From Microbacterium azadirachtae (GTDB lineage: Bacteria; Actinomycetota; Actinomycetes; Actinomycetales; Microbacteriaceae): a DNA stretch of 64,000 nt. The notes beneath the pieces were generated by a model. It did no database searches, was not told the DNA's origin, and was given only the letters and a program-made list of their open reading frames with translations. The stretch lies in contig NZ_JYIX01000037.1 of NCBI RefSeq assembly GCF_000956505.1, forward strand, positions 248,001-312,000. Reading direction: 5' to 3'. Positions 18,901-27,295 of the stretch are shown here, piece after piece. The position numbers and the translations under genes are program-made. Positions within the stretch are counted from its first letter, which is position 1, and the number at the start of each line of letters is the position of its first letter.

Positions 18901-19667
18901 TGCACGAGAAGGCCGTGATCGATCCCGCGCACGGGGCCTTCCTCGCCCGCTCCTGGCGGATGCACCCCGAGGTCGCGGCCCCGGTCTCGCAGCTCGCGTA
19001 CGCCGGTGCGCTCGCCTCCGCGCCCGGCACGGAGCGGCGCGTGATCGACGGCGTCGAGCCCGGGCTGCACGTGCGGCCGATCCGGCATCGTGGCAACGCC
19101 ACGCAGTCGCCAGAGGAGGCTGCGGAGGTCATCCGGATCGTCCGCGCGCTGATCGGCCGGGAGTACTCCGACGGCATGGAGGGCGCGCCCCCGCGGGTCC
19201 TCGAGCAGGCGGACGTCATCGTCGTCGCGCCCTACAACGCGCAGAAGCAGCTGATCCTCGATGTGCTCGCCGAGGCCGGTCTCGACGAGGTCGCGGTGGG
19301 CACGGTCGACAACTTCCAGGGCAGGGAGGCCGTGGTCTCGATCACGTCGCTCGCCGCCTCGAGCGGGCGGGACGCCCCGCGCGGACCCGAGTTCCTGCTG
19401 CTGCAGAACCGGCTCAACGTGGCCATCTCGCGGGCCAAGGTCGCCGCCTACCTGGTGCACTCGCCGGCCCTGCTCGACGATCTCCCGTGGACGCCCGAGG
19501 GCGTCGCCCGGCTCAGCGCGTTCGCGCACCTCGTCGGCGCCGACCGCGACGATGCGGGGCAGTACTCCGCGGGGCCGGCTGGCGCGAACGCGGATCAGGA
19601 CCGTGCGGATCCGGATGACATGGATCCGGTCGAGGCGGAGCCGGTGGGGTGGATCCCGAACCGGTGA
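15951..19667 (+). CDS. TM0106-family RecB-like nuclease fused to SF1 helicase
   Basis: A 1238-residue protein. Residues about 10-300 form a RecB-like PD-(D/E)XK nuclease, with the Asp in GFADFL and the D-S-K of RVQDSKLAR. Residues about 345-560 resemble an RNase H-like exonuclease module (LFFDFEGDP, later YDCVSTRRL). Residues about 800-1190 form an SF1 helicase: Walker A QGPPGTGKTYTAS, Walker B LLVIDEAGQF, GDPQQLPQV and the late DNFQGREAVVSI and NVAISRAK motifs, as in UvrD/Dna2/Upf1-like enzymes. It probably processes nucleic acid ends in repair or defence. AGGAG precedes GTG 15951, and TAGGGT at 15900 is a candidate -10 box. It stands alone with no toxin or partner next to it. Confidence 0.85.
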   Translation: MRVITPSGSDRKRVIWSATDLKLAAECEFAWARAVDAKLGRVEPVEDPEDATLARAAAMGDAHELVVLDDYIAEHGRSVDGGPGVIELPKVSSTDAEALAGVVADTLRALRSEATVVYQAAFSTPEFVGFADFLSRDPDGRWRVQDSKLARTARVTALMQLAAYVDQLDRLGIPRSDEVDLILGDRSISTHAVSDLLPLFHVRRARLRALIADRRIDEGAVGAPLAWGDDRGDLQIVACGRCATCELEVVAHRDLLLVARMRPVQRARLRVAGIRTIDDLAATADAPEGMSTETFEALRAQARLQLAAMAAEAESAAIAADAQGAADAHPVPPFEVVSAAAIGMMPRPSRGDLFFDFEGDPLYTEQCEGEPQENKLWGLDYLFGWVDDAEQYSALWAHDFAAERQALLDFLDFVAARRAAHPDMHIYHYAPYETSHLQNMAERYGVGEAEVDRLLREGVFVDLYPLVLRTVRIGSRSYSIKKLEPLYMGAEVRTSDVQKGDDSIVQYVQARGLAASGRTAEADGILADLADYNRYDCVSTRRLRNWLVGLAREAGVLPAPPDEPETRAYEPAPLSLALQAEGQRVQAEGGDGQTYRVAAAAIDYFPREAKSFWISHFQRLREPVTLWESTRDVLRVDPDRSAVAQDWGQEEGARAVTRLVDLHGEVAPGSTLNVGGSPFALYEAPAPFFGEFPTRVIHVPHEVEIVEVLDDGYRIRERSIGGQTWDELPLALTPASPPRVNSLQGAIEEWAGSVLSASPEFPQDPATDVLRRIVPHTLSGGPLPVVETGPDGHPGGSADAADAIVRGVLDLDRSYLAVQGPPGTGKTYTASHVIARLVNDHGYRIGVVAQSHAIVENLLDRVVAAGVPGEQVAKAPKDPHGQEPVFTVIRKDGMAGYLAEQASAGRGCVVGGTAWDFSSTRRVQRGELDLLVIDEAGQFSLASTIAVAVSAQRLLLLGDPQQLPQVSQGTHPEPVDTSALGWVMHEKAVIDPAHGAFLARSWRMHPEVAAPVSQLAYAGALASAPGTERRVIDGVEPGLHVRPIRHRGNATQSPEEAAEVIRIVRALIGREYSDGMEGAPPRVLEQADVIVVAPYNAQKQLILDVLAEAGLDEVAVGTVDNFQGREAVVSITSLAASSGRDAPRGPEFLLLQNRLNVAISRAKVAAYLVHSPALLDDLPWTPEGVARLSAFAHLVGADRDDAGQYSAGPAGANADQDRADPDDMDPVEAEPVGWIPNR

Positions 19668-19704
19668 GCGCGGCGTCGCGGGGCCCGCGGCGACCGGGCT
19701 CGCC

Positions 19705-20337
19705 TCAGACCGTGCCGTACAGGCGGTCTCCTGCGTCGCCGAGGCCGGGCACGATGTAGCCCTTCTCGTTCAGGCGCTCGTCGAGTGCGCCCAGGACGAG
19801 GGTGACGTTGCGGTCGCCCACGAGCCTCTCGATCGCCTCGACGCCCTCGGGCGTGCCGAGCAGGCAGATCGCGGTCACATCGTCCGCACCGCGGTCGAAG
19901 AGGAACTGGATCGCGGCCGCGAGGGATCCGCCGGTCGCGAGCATCGGGTCGATCGCGAAGCACTGACGTCCGCTGAGATCGTCCGGGAGGCGCTCGGCGT
20001 AGGTCGTCGGCTCGAAGGTCTCCTCGTCGCGGACCATGCCGAGGAAGCCGACCTCGGCCGTCGGCAGCAGCTTGACGAGGCCCTCGAGCATGCCGAGACC
20101 GGCACGCAGGATCGGGACGACGATCGGCCGCGGCTCGGAGATCTTGACGCCCATGGTCGTGGTGACCGGGGTGGTGATCTCGACCGGGCTCACCCGCACA
20201 TTGCGGGTCGCCTCGTAGGCGAGCAGCGTCACGAGCTCCTCGGTGAGCTGGCGGAACACAGGCGACGGGGTGCGCACATCGCGCAGCACCGACAGCTTGT
20301 GGGTGATGAGGGGGTGGTCGGCGACGTGCACACGCAT
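19705..20337 (-). CDS. upp: Uracil phosphoribosyltransferase
   Basis: A 210-residue salvage enzyme that joins uracil and PRPP to give UMP. Family marks are [30 protein letters not shown], the PRPP loop in [17 protein letters not shown] (about 128-145) and the C-terminal uracil-binding [17 protein letters not shown]. The ATG at 20337 has no ribosome site, but TACCCT stands exactly 6 nt upstream on the minus strand, so I expect a leaderless transcript. It converges on the nuclease-helicase gene. Confidence 0.96.
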   Translation of the reverse strand: MRVHVADHPLITHKLSVLRDVRTPSPVFRQLTEELVTLLAYEATRNVRVSPVEITTPVTTTMGVKISEPRPIVVPILRAGLGMLEGLVKLLPTAEVGFLGMVRDEETFEPTTYAERLPDDLSGRQCFAIDPMLATGGSLAAAIQFLFDRGADDVTAICLLGTPEGVEAIERLVGDRNVTLVLGALDERLNEKGYIVPGLGDAGDRLYGTV

Positions 20338-20416
20338 AGGTACAGGGTACTTCGCCCTGAGCGCCGTGCGATGCGCGGATTCCCGTGACAGCGTCGTGCC
20401 CGTGACAGCGTGCCCG

Positions 20417-20617
20417 TCACAGCGTCGTGCCGGCGAGGAAGTGCCAGCCCAGCCACCACCAGACGACGACCACCGCGATGCGCACGGCGCGATCATCGAG
20501 CAGCCGGTCGAACAGCGCGGTCACGGTCGCGTCCGGATCCGCGCGCCGGATCCGCCACGTGCCCAGCGCGAGCAGAGCGGCGCACAGGGCGAAGTAGGCG
20601 ATGCTGAGGAGAGTCAT
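20417..20617 (-). CDS. Small two-helix membrane protein
   Basis: A 66-residue hydrophobic protein. One membrane helix lies near the start ([21 protein letters not shown]) and one near the end ([18 protein letters not shown]), with a charged [20 protein letters not shown] stretch between. It resembles DUF6186-type actinobacterial small membrane proteins, but I am not sure of that name. Its ATG (20617) overlaps the stop of the membrane gene upstream as ATGA, so the pair is co-translated. Function unknown. Confidence 0.72.
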   Translation of the reverse strand: MTLLSIAYFALCAALLALGTWRIRRADPDATVTALFDRLLDDRAVRIAVVVVWWWLGWHFLAGTTL

Positions 20618-21207
20618 CGCCGGGGTCCTCTCCGTAGCAGGAAGAGGCCGCCGGCCAGCCAGGCCGCGGTGAACAGGATCCTGCCGGGCACGCCGTCGAG
20701 CAGCGGGTCGAGCAGGTCGCTGAGCGCGTAGGAGGGCGCATCGGGGTGGATCCGGCTGAGGATGAACTGCGCGAGCTCCCAGAGGCAGCCGGCGACCAGG
20801 ATCCCGCTCCATATCCAGGCCAGCCGCCGCAGGCCGGGCGTCCACGGTCGTGGTCCTTCGGGAGAGCCGGGCCACGCCAGCGCGAGGGCGGCGATCCCGA
20901 TCGCGGCCACGGCCGACACCATGCCGCCGCCATGGCGGGGGAGCACGCCCACGACGAGTCCAGCGAGCGCCGCGCCCACCATGATCACCCGCAGCGGCAC
21001 GGGGCGCGCGGTGAGGGGAGGCGTCCACCGGGCTGCGACGACGAGCAGGGCCGCGCCGAAGAACACGACCGTGTCGAGCCACTGCGCGCGCACGACCTGG
21101 ACGATCCCGATCAGCACCAGCACCGCGACCCAGCACAGGACGGGCCAGCTCAGCGCGCGCGACGGGCGGCCCGCCGCGCCTGCCTCCGCATCCGCCTGAG
21201 CGCCCAT
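20614..21207 (-). CDS. Multi-pass membrane protein, function unknown
   Basis: A 197-residue protein with about five hydrophobic segments (for example PVLCWVAVLVLIGIVQVV and MVGAALAGLVVGVL) and a short polar N terminus. I do not recognise the family. I start at ATG 21207 because AGGGG lies just upstream; an ATG at 21225 is in frame. The stop overlaps the start of the 66-residue membrane protein, which suggests the two proteins act together in the membrane. It is divergent from tadA. Confidence 0.72.
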   Translation of the reverse strand: MGAQADAEAGAAGRPSRALSWPVLCWVAVLVLIGIVQVVRAQWLDTVVFFGAALLVVAARWTPPLTARPVPLRVIMVGAALAGLVVGVLPRHGGGMVSAVAAIGIAALALAWPGSPEGPRPWTPGLRRLAWIWSGILVAGCLWELAQFILSRIHPDAPSYALSDLLDPLLDGVPGRILFTAAWLAGGLFLLRRGPRR

Positions 21208-21320
21208 GACACCCCTGATCCGCATGCTACTCACGCGACGCGGGGGAGCGGCGGGATCCGGCCGGGATCGGGGGAGACCTGCAGCGGCCCTCCGGCTAGG
21301 CTCGACCGTCGGGAGGACCG

Positions 21321-21788
21321 GTGAACGCACCACGAATCGTCACGGACGACACGGCGATGGATCGCGCGCTGGCGCTGGCCGCCGAGGCCGCCCAGGCGGA
21401 CGAGATCCCCGTCGGCGCCGTCGTGCTCGACGCGGAGGGCCGGATCCTCGCCGAGGGACGCAACAACCGCGAGGAGACGGCGGATCCCACCGGCCATGCC
21501 GAGATCGTCGCGCTCCGCGCGGCCGCTGTGGCGCAGGGATCCTGGAACCTCACCGGCTGCACCCTCGTGGTCACGATGGAGCCGTGCGTGATGTGCGCGG
21601 GGGCGATCCTGCAGTCCCGTGTGGCGCGCGTCGTGTTCGGCGCCTGGGACGACAAGGCCGGTGCCGCCGGATCCCTCTACGATGTGCTGCGCGACCGTCG
21701 GCTGCCCTACCGCGCCGAGGTCGTCGGCGGCGTTCGCGAGGACGAGGCCGTGGAGCAACTGCGCGCGTTCTTCGCCGAGCGACGCTGA
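21321..21788 (+). CDS. tadA: tRNA-specific adenosine deaminase
   Basis: A 155-residue zinc deaminase that converts A34 of tRNA-Arg(ACG) to inosine. The zinc and proton-shuttle motif HAEIVAL (about 62) and the PCVMCAGAI motif (about 90) are complete. Family context FGAWDDKAGAAGSLYDVLRD supports TadA rather than cytidine deaminase. It starts at GTG 21321 with GGGAGG 4 nt upstream; TAGGCT (21297-21302) is a likely -10 box. Confidence 0.93.
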   Translation: MNAPRIVTDDTAMDRALALAAEAAQADEIPVGAVVLDAEGRILAEGRNNREETADPTGHAEIVALRAAAVAQGSWNLTGCTLVVTMEPCVMCAGAILQSRVARVVFGAWDDKAGAAGSLYDVLRDRRLPYRAEVVGGVREDEAVEQLRAFFAERR

Positions 21789-21830
21789 CCCGAGACAGGA
21801 TCCGGGATCCGGTCTCGGTCCGGGACGGCT

Positions 21831-21969
21831 GAGTTTGGGGCGCAGCTCCAGGTTTTGGGGCGCGTCCCGCCACGTTCGGGTGTCCTGGCGCGCCCCAAAC
21901 CGGCGGATCGCGCCCCAAACCGGCGAACGCTCGCCCCGAGAGCCCCGAGAGCCCCGAGAGCCCCGCGAG
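21831..21969. repeat. GTTTGGGGCG inverted repeats plus 9-bp tandem array
   Basis: TTTGGGGCGC occurs twice in forward orientation (from 21833 and 21854) and its complement GCGCCCCAAAC twice (ends 21900 and 21920), the latter within CGCCCCAAACCGGCG repeats. Forward and inverted copies can pair, giving a terminator-like structure between the convergent tadA and DUF1023 genes. Then CCCCGAGAG is repeated three times plus one variant (21934-21969). No gene is visible from 21789 to 22013. Confidence 0.7.
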
Positions 21970-22013
21970 TCCCGACCGGCTCCGTCCCGCCCGACCCGGC
22001 CCCGTCCCGCCCG

Positions 22014-22904
22014 TCAAGCCTTCGGACGCCGCGACGCGAGCCGGGCCAGGCGCTGCAGCGCGACAAGGTACGCCTGCGCCTGCGGATCGAAGTACCCGGG
22101 GTGCCGTCCGCCGCGCTCGTCGACCTCGGTCTGCGACGCGTGGCCGTCGGTGGCCTCGCCCTGCTGACCGCCCGAGCCCGGGATGGGCCCGCCATCGGAC
22201 CCGTACACGATCGTCCCCTCGATGTCGCGGGGGTCGACCGGATGCGCGCCCAGCCGTCCCAGGGGAGCGGTCGCGTCGCTCGAAGCCTCCGTGGCGTAGA
22301 ACGAGAACTCGCGCTTCGAGATCGCCTCCGCCACGGCGTCGGCGGCCATGTGCGTCATCCCCGCCGAGGCGATCGAGAACGCCATCGAGACCGGGCCCGC
22401 GCCGTCCATGAGCACGAGCTCACCGAACAGCGTCGACGAGTAAGAGTAGGCGAGCACGGCGATGCGCGCACGGGGATGCCGGTGCCGCATGCGCACCAGA
22501 TCTCCCGCGAGCCGTGCCGCCCCCACGGTCGCGTGCTTGGTGGCGAGCGCAGACAGGTGGGTTCCCGAGTCGTAGCCGAACCAGGCCACGGTCGCGATGC
22601 GGACGGATCCGCCGCGCAGCGCGCTGGCGCGGATCGTGTCGGCGCACAGCCGCTGGGCGATGCCCGCCCAGCCTCGGAAGGCGGCGAGATCCGTGTCGAT
22701 CCCGTGCAGCACGACCACGATCAGCTCGGCCGCATCGAAGTCGCCGAACGCCACCGCGGCGCGCGGCTCTTCGCCCTCGAAGAACAGCGAGATCAGGCGC
22801 GCCTGCGAGTCGGCGTGCAGCACGTCCTGGACGTTCTGCAGCTTCTGCCGCGCGTCCGCGGACAGGGTGGGGTCGGCGAGCGCCTCGGCGAGCGGATCGA
22901 CCAC
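22014..22904 (-). CDS. DUF1023-type alpha/beta hydrolase
   Basis: A 296-residue predicted serine hydrolase without a signal peptide. The nucleophile elbow is AYSYSST at about 150, an atypical version of the GHSYGS motif, and the core strand is ELIVVVLHGIDTD. Late residues include DIEGTIVYGSDGGPIP and a C-terminal HPGYFDP, where the His could complete a triad. DUF1023 proteins are common in actinobacteria and often attached to secretion-related genes, but none is here. GTG 22904 is the annotated start. Substrate unknown. It is followed by the CDF gene upstream at 22921 on the same strand, 16 nt apart, so they may be co-transcribed. Confidence 0.75.
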   Translation of the reverse strand: MVDPLAEALADPTLSADARQKLQNVQDVLHADSQARLISLFFEGEEPRAAVAFGDFDAAELIVVVLHGIDTDLAAFRGWAGIAQRLCADTIRASALRGGSVRIATVAWFGYDSGTHLSALATKHATVGAARLAGDLVRMRHRHPRARIAVLAYSYSSTLFGELVLMDGAGPVSMAFSIASAGMTHMAADAVAEAISKREFSFYATEASSDATAPLGRLGAHPVDPRDIEGTIVYGSDGGPIPGSGGQQGEATDGHASQTEVDERGGRHPGYFDPQAQAYLVALQRLARLASRRPKA

Positions 22905-22920
22905 GACGGTTCCGCGCCGG

Positions 22921-23892
22921 TCAGTCGGCCGAACGCAGCACGAACGTGTCGGTGGGCGGGGTGGGATCCAGAGCCGGACGGTAGATGTCGGGCTCGAGAT
23001 AGATCACCCGCGCCGCCGGCACGGCCTCGCGGATGCGGATCTCGATCGCGTCGATGTCGTCCGCCGCCGCGCGCACGGTCTTGTCCGAGGTGAGCGCGAT
23101 CTTCGCGGCGACGAGCAGCTCGTCGGGGCCGAGGTACAGGGTCTTGATGTGGATGAGCTTCTCGACCTCGTCGCCCGCCAGGATCGCGTCGACGATCCGG
23201 TCGTAGTCGGCCTCGTTCGCGCCCTCGCCGACCAGCAGGCTCTTGGTCTCGATGCCCAGCACCACCGCGATGAGCACGAGCAGCAGGCCGATCATGAGCG
23301 TGCCGAGCGCGTCGAAGACCGGGTTGTGGGTGAGGAGGGTGAGGCCGACGCCGAGGAGCGCGAAGACGAGACCCGCCAGCGCCCCGGTGTCCTCCAGCAG
23401 CACGACGGGCAGCTCCGGCGCCTTGGCGCGACGGATGAACGACACCCACGACTGCCCCTTCGGGCGGACGTGGTTGCTCTCCTTGATCGCGGTCCGCAGC
23501 GAGAACGACTCGAGCGCGATCGAGACCACCAGCACCGCGAGCGGCAGCCACCACCAGGTCCGGTCGATCTCGTGCGGCTCGATGAGCTTCTGCACGCCCT
23601 CGTAGATCGCGAAAAGGCCGCCGACTGAGAACAGGATGATCGACACGACGAACGCGTACACGAAACGCTCGCGGCCGTAGCCGAAGGGATGCTCGCGATC
23701 GGCTCTGCGCTGCGCCTTGCGGCCGCCGAGCATGAGCAGCAGCTGGTTGCCGGAGTCGGCGACCGAGTGGATCGCCTCGGCGAGCATCGAGGCGGATCCG
23801 GAGAGCAGCCAGGCCACGAGCTTCGCGACCGCGATGCCCAGGTTCGCGAGGAACGCCGCCAGGATCGCCTTGCCGCCACCGGATGCACTCAT
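22921..23892 (-). CDS. Cation diffusion facilitator (CDF) metal exporter
   Basis: A 323-residue membrane protein exchanging a divalent metal for protons. About six membrane helices cover residues 8-215. The metal-site motif HSVAD (about 42-46) on helix 2 and a matching helix-5 site (LLEDTGALAG) are present, and a cytoplasmic domain follows from about 225 (IVDAILAGDEVEKLIHIKTLYLGPDELLVAAKI region, key HI and LGPDELLV). The pattern is that of the Zn/Fe/Mn group. The ATG at 23892 has TAGACT exactly 6 nt upstream, so leaderless translation is likely. The metal cannot be told from sequence. Confidence 0.88.
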   Translation of the reverse strand: MSASGGGKAILAAFLANLGIAVAKLVAWLLSGSASMLAEAIHSVADSGNQLLLMLGGRKAQRRADREHPFGYGRERFVYAFVVSIILFSVGGLFAIYEGVQKLIEPHEIDRTWWWLPLAVLVVSIALESFSLRTAIKESNHVRPKGQSWVSFIRRAKAPELPVVLLEDTGALAGLVFALLGVGLTLLTHNPVFDALGTLMIGLLLVLIAVVLGIETKSLLVGEGANEADYDRIVDAILAGDEVEKLIHIKTLYLGPDELLVAAKIALTSDKTVRAAADDIDAIEIRIREAVPAARVIYLEPDIYRPALDPTPPTDTFVLRSAD

Positions 23893-24019
23893 GCCACGAG
23901 TCTATGTCGGGCGGTGCCGCCCATGACTGAGCCGATCCGCGCATGGCGGCGCCGATCGCCCGCGGAGTTCGAGCAGGGGATCCGGGCGCACCGCGAGCCT
24001 CGGCTCGTAGGATGGCCGC

Positions 24020-24856
24020 ATGGTCGATGCACTCCCCTCTGTCGCGTTCCTCGGTGCCGGTTCGATGGGAGGCGCGATCCTGCGCGGCCTCGTCGCCAGC
24101 GCGATCCCGGTCGATGGCGGCATCACCGCCACCAACCGCACGTCCGCGCGCGCCTCCGAGCTCGAGGGACTGCCCGGCGTGCGATCGATCGCGCTCGAGC
24201 AGCAGCCCGACGGCAACGACGTGGCGGCCGGCGCGCGCATCGTCGTCGTCGGCGTGAAGCCCGCCATGGTGCCGGATCTGCTCGACGAGATCGCCCCGCA
24301 TCTGCGTGAGGACGCGATCGTGGTGAGCATCGCGGCCGGCGTCACCCTGGCCACCTTCGCCGCGCACCTGCCCGCGGGCACGAGCGTGCTCCGGTCCATG
24401 CCGAACACCCCCGCGACCGTGGGCCGCGCGGTGACCGGGCTCGCTGCGGCCGCGGACGTCACCGACGAGGAGCGCGCGCTCGTGCGCCGGCTCTTCGAGA
24501 CGGTCGGATCCGTGATCGAGGTCGCGGAGGAGCAGATCGACCCGCTCTCGACGATCTCCGGATCCGGTCCCGCGTACGTCTTCCTGCTCATCGAGGAGTT
24601 CACCAAGGCCGCGATCGGCAAGGGCTTCGCCGAGCCCGAGGCGCGTCTCATGGCCGAGCAGACCTTCATCGGCGCGACCGCGCTGCTGGAGGCGTCGGGG
24701 GAGGACCCGGCCGAGCTGCGCCGCCGCGTGACGAGCCCCAAGGGCACGACCGAGCGTGCGATCGCGGTGCTGCAGGATGCGGACCTGGACGGCCTGTTCT
24801 CCCGGGCGACCGACGCCGCGCTGGCCCGGGCGCGCGAACTCGCCGCCGGAGCCTGA
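24020..24856 (+). CDS. proC: Pyrroline-5-carboxylate reductase
   Basis: A 278-residue enzyme making proline from pyrroline-5-carboxylate with NAD(P)H. The Rossmann loop is FLGAGSMGGAI (about 10-20). RSMPNTPATVGRAVTGL and the substrate-site STISGSGPAYVFLLIEE, then SPKGTTERAI, are family signatures. The ATG at 24020 is preceded by TAGGAT with a 6-nt gap, so the message should be leaderless. The stop codon is inside the first unit of a 15-bp tandem repeat. Confidence 0.95.
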   Translation: MVDALPSVAFLGAGSMGGAILRGLVASAIPVDGGITATNRTSARASELEGLPGVRSIALEQQPDGNDVAAGARIVVVGVKPAMVPDLLDEIAPHLREDAIVVSIAAGVTLATFAAHLPAGTSVLRSMPNTPATVGRAVTGLAAAADVTDEERALVRRLFETVGSVIEVAEEQIDPLSTISGSGPAYVFLLIEEFTKAAIGKGFAEPEARLMAEQTFIGATALLEASGEDPAELRRRVTSPKGTTERAIAVLQDADLDGLFSRATDAALARARELAAGA

Positions 24857-24886
24857 GCCGCCGGAGCCTGAGCCGCCGGAGCCTGA
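24842..24886. repeat. 15-bp tandem repeat x3 spanning the proC stop
   Basis: GCCGCCGGAGCCTGA occurs three times without mismatch. The first copy encodes the last four proC codons and its TGA; the later copies repeat the stop in the same frame. Confidence 0.92.
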
Positions 24887-24890
24887 GTCG

Positions 24891-24927
24891 CGGGCCGGCG
24901 CTCCTCGAGTCGGGGAGCGCCGGCCCG
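24891..24927. terminator. Bidirectional hairpin between proC and ABC permease
   Basis: CGGGCCGGCGCTCC (24891-24904) pairs perfectly with 24914-24927 across a 9-nt loop. Genes converge here, so it can serve both. There is no T tract, as is common in high-GC actinobacteria. Confidence 0.75.
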
Positions 24928-24932
24928 CCGCC

Positions 24933-26525
24933 TCACGCCTCGCTGGCGACCTCGGTGAGCACCTCGGGCCAGCGCCGCTCCAGGATCCGACCGCCGAGCA
25001 CCGCGCCGCCCCACGCGGCGAGTCCGCCGCAGACCACGCCGAGCGCGAGGCTCAGCCAGCCGAGCCACGGCGTCCAGATCGCGGCGATCGCGAGGCCGAA
25101 CGCGGGCCCTCCGATCACGAGGCTGAGCGGCGTGATGATCATCATCGCGACCATCGACTGCACCCCGCCCGAGGATCCGCGTCCGAACGGATTCGCCTCG
25201 GGAGCGGGCGCGCGGCCGGGCAGGAACGCACCCACCCAGACGCCGATCCCGGCTGCCGCCGCCCCCAGCCCCAGGGCCGCGCCGAGGCTGGCCGGGAGGA
25301 GGTCGATCCGTCCTGCGATGACGCTCGCCGCGACGCACAGCACGAGCGTCACGGGCACGGCGATGATCCCGAACCCGAGCAGACGGCCGGCGCGATCCGC
25401 CCGACCTGGCACGCCGGTGTGGATGTGCAGCGCGATCGCGTCGTTGTCGTAGGCGATGCCGAGCTGCAGGATGGTGCCGATCAGCAGCGCGTTGATCGAC
25501 GGGATGAGGATCGTGCCGGGGCCGAGCGCCAACGAGCCCTCGCCGCGCCCGTTCATCAGAGCGACCCCGATCAGCAGGGCAGGCAGCAGCAGCATCATCA
25601 CGGTGTTGATCACCTGGCGCGGGTCGCGCGTGGCGTAGCGCAGGGTGCGGGCCGCGATCGCCCCGATCGCGGTGGCGGGAAGGATCCGATCGAGCAGCCC
25701 GCCCGAGCGTACGCGTCCGCCGCCGCGGCTCTGGATCGGCGCGACCAGGCGTGCGGCGAGCAGCCCGCGCGCGGCGAACCACAGGGCCGCGGCGGTCGCG
25801 AGGGCGATCAGCAGCCGGAGGCCGGCTGCGAGCAGATCGCCCTGGGCGAGCGCGGCGGGGACGCCGAACACGGCGCCGAGCGGCGTCCATCCGGCGGCAT
25901 CGGCGATCGCAGGCAGGACCGCCGTGGGATCCGAGAGCCGCGCGAACGCGCGCACGAGCACGTTGATCAGCAGGCCGGAGCAGGCGACGAGCAGCACGCC
26001 GAGCGTGATCACCAGATCGCGCGTGCGCCGACCGGCCAGCCATCCGGCGAGCAGGCCGCTGACCACGCGGGCGCCGAGCACGCACGTCGCGAGCGCGAGC
26101 GGGATCAGGATCAGGGCGGCCACGAGTGCGAGCGGGCTGACCGACCACCCCACGAGCATGAGCAGCAGTGCCACGGTCGTGCCGATGCCGCCGATCGTGG
26201 TGGCGCCGGCGACCACGAGCCCCGGCAGCATCGCTCGCGCCGTGACCGGCAGCAGGGCGAAGCGCTCAGGGGCGAGCGAGTCGTCGACGCTCACCACGAT
26301 CGAGCCGATCCACCACACCAGCACGATGCCGGCGCCGACCAGCACCAGCGTGCGCACGGCCGCGTCGGGCGCGGCGATCCGCAGCGCCACGAGGCCAGCG
26401 GCCAGGGCGGTCAGCAGTCCGAGGGCGATCATCCCAGAGATGATCAGCGACACGATCATCCACGGGTTGCGTCCGAGCTGGTGCCCGAGCTGGCGCCAGC
26501 GCAGGCTTACGAGGAGCGCAACCAT
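24933..26525 (-). CDS. ABC exporter membrane protein
   Basis: A 530-residue protein with about twelve hydrophobic segments and no recognisable ATPase domain. It overlaps the ATPase gene upstream by 19 nt, which points to a two-gene ABC-2-like export system. The long hydrophobic repeats and a middle loop (RSGGLLDRILPATAIGAIAARTLRYATRDPRQV, key RTLRYATRDPRQ) resemble large ABC-2 permeases of unknown substrate in actinobacteria. ATG at 26525 is the first in-frame start after the ATPase reading frame begins to close. Substrate unknown. Confidence 0.75.
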   Translation of the reverse strand: MVALLVSLRWRQLGHQLGRNPWMIVSLIISGMIALGLLTALAAGLVALRIAAPDAAVRTLVLVGAGIVLVWWIGSIVVSVDDSLAPERFALLPVTARAMLPGLVVAGATTIGGIGTTVALLLMLVGWSVSPLALVAALILIPLALATCVLGARVVSGLLAGWLAGRRTRDLVITLGVLLVACSGLLINVLVRAFARLSDPTAVLPAIADAAGWTPLGAVFGVPAALAQGDLLAAGLRLLIALATAAALWFAARGLLAARLVAPIQSRGGGRVRSGGLLDRILPATAIGAIAARTLRYATRDPRQVINTVMMLLLPALLIGVALMNGRGEGSLALGPGTILIPSINALLIGTILQLGIAYDNDAIALHIHTGVPGRADRAGRLLGFGIIAVPVTLVLCVAASVIAGRIDLLPASLGAALGLGAAAAGIGVWVGAFLPGRAPAPEANPFGRGSSGGVQSMVAMMIITPLSLVIGGPAFGLAIAAIWTPWLGWLSLALGVVCGGLAAWGGAVLGGRILERRWPEVLTEVASEA

Positions 26526-27295
26526 GCGAGCGTCTCCGATCCGAGCTCGTGCGCGCCGACCAGGGACAGGAAGCGCTGCTGCAGGGTCTCGCCCGCGCGC
26601 ACCTCGTCGAGAGTGCCGTTTGCGAGAAGGCGCCCCTCGGCGACGATCGCGACACGATCGCACAGGGACTCGACGAGCTCCATCACATGGCTGGACAGCA
26701 CGACCGTGCCGCCGCCGGCGACGAAGGCCCGCAGGATCTGCCGGATCGTCTCGCCCGAGACGGGGTCGACGGCCTCGAGAGGCTCGTCCAGGATGAGCAG
26801 GCGCGGCGCGTGGATGAGCGCGCACGCGAGGCCGATCTTCTTGCGCATGCCCGCGGAGTAGTCCACGACCAGCGTGCTGCCGGCGTCGGCGAGTCCCAGC
26901 GCCTCGAGCAGCTCGCCGGAGCGGCCGACCACCTCGGCCTCGGTCATGCCGCGCAGCAGCCCGGTGTATCGCAGCAGCTCGGCGCCGGTGAGGCGGTCGA
27001 GCATGCGCACGCCGTCCGGCAGCACGCCCATGCGGCCCTTCGCCGCGGCCGGATCCTGCCACACGTCCGCGCCGAGCACCCGGGCGGTGCCGGCGTCGGG
27101 GCGCAGCAGGCCCGTGGTCATCGCGAGGGTCGTGGTCTTGCCTGCACCGTTGGGGCCGAGCAGGCCGAGCATGGATCCGGCGGGGACGTCGAGCCAGAGG
27201 TCGTCGACCGCGACCTTCTGCCCGAACTGCTTGCGAAGGCCCTGGAGGGAGAGCACCGGCGGCGCGGCCGCGAAGGGCGCTGTGGGGTCGGTCAT
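26507..27295 (-). CDS. ABC exporter ATPase
   Basis: A 262-residue ATPase with Walker A GPNGAGKTTT (about 46), a variant signature DYSAGMRKK (SAGM in place of SGGQ), Walker B LLILDEPLEAVDP and the switch His in LSSHVMELV. It is of the DrrA/CcmA export type and drives the membrane protein encoded by the overlapping downstream gene. GGAGG lies just before the ATG at 27295. The EAVDP after the Walker B (in place of the usual TGLDP) and the SAGM signature are shared features of this exporter branch as far as I recall. Confidence 0.88.
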   Translation of the reverse strand: MTDPTAPFAAAPPVLSLQGLRKQFGQKVAVDDLWLDVPAGSMLGLLGPNGAGKTTTLAMTTGLLRPDAGTARVLGADVWQDPAAAKGRMGVLPDGVRMLDRLTGAELLRYTGLLRGMTEAEVVGRSGELLEALGLADAGSTLVVDYSAGMRKKIGLACALIHAPRLLILDEPLEAVDPVSGETIRQILRAFVAGGGTVVLSSHVMELVESLCDRVAIVAEGRLLANGTLDEVRAGETLQQRFLSLVGAHELGSETLAWLRSS

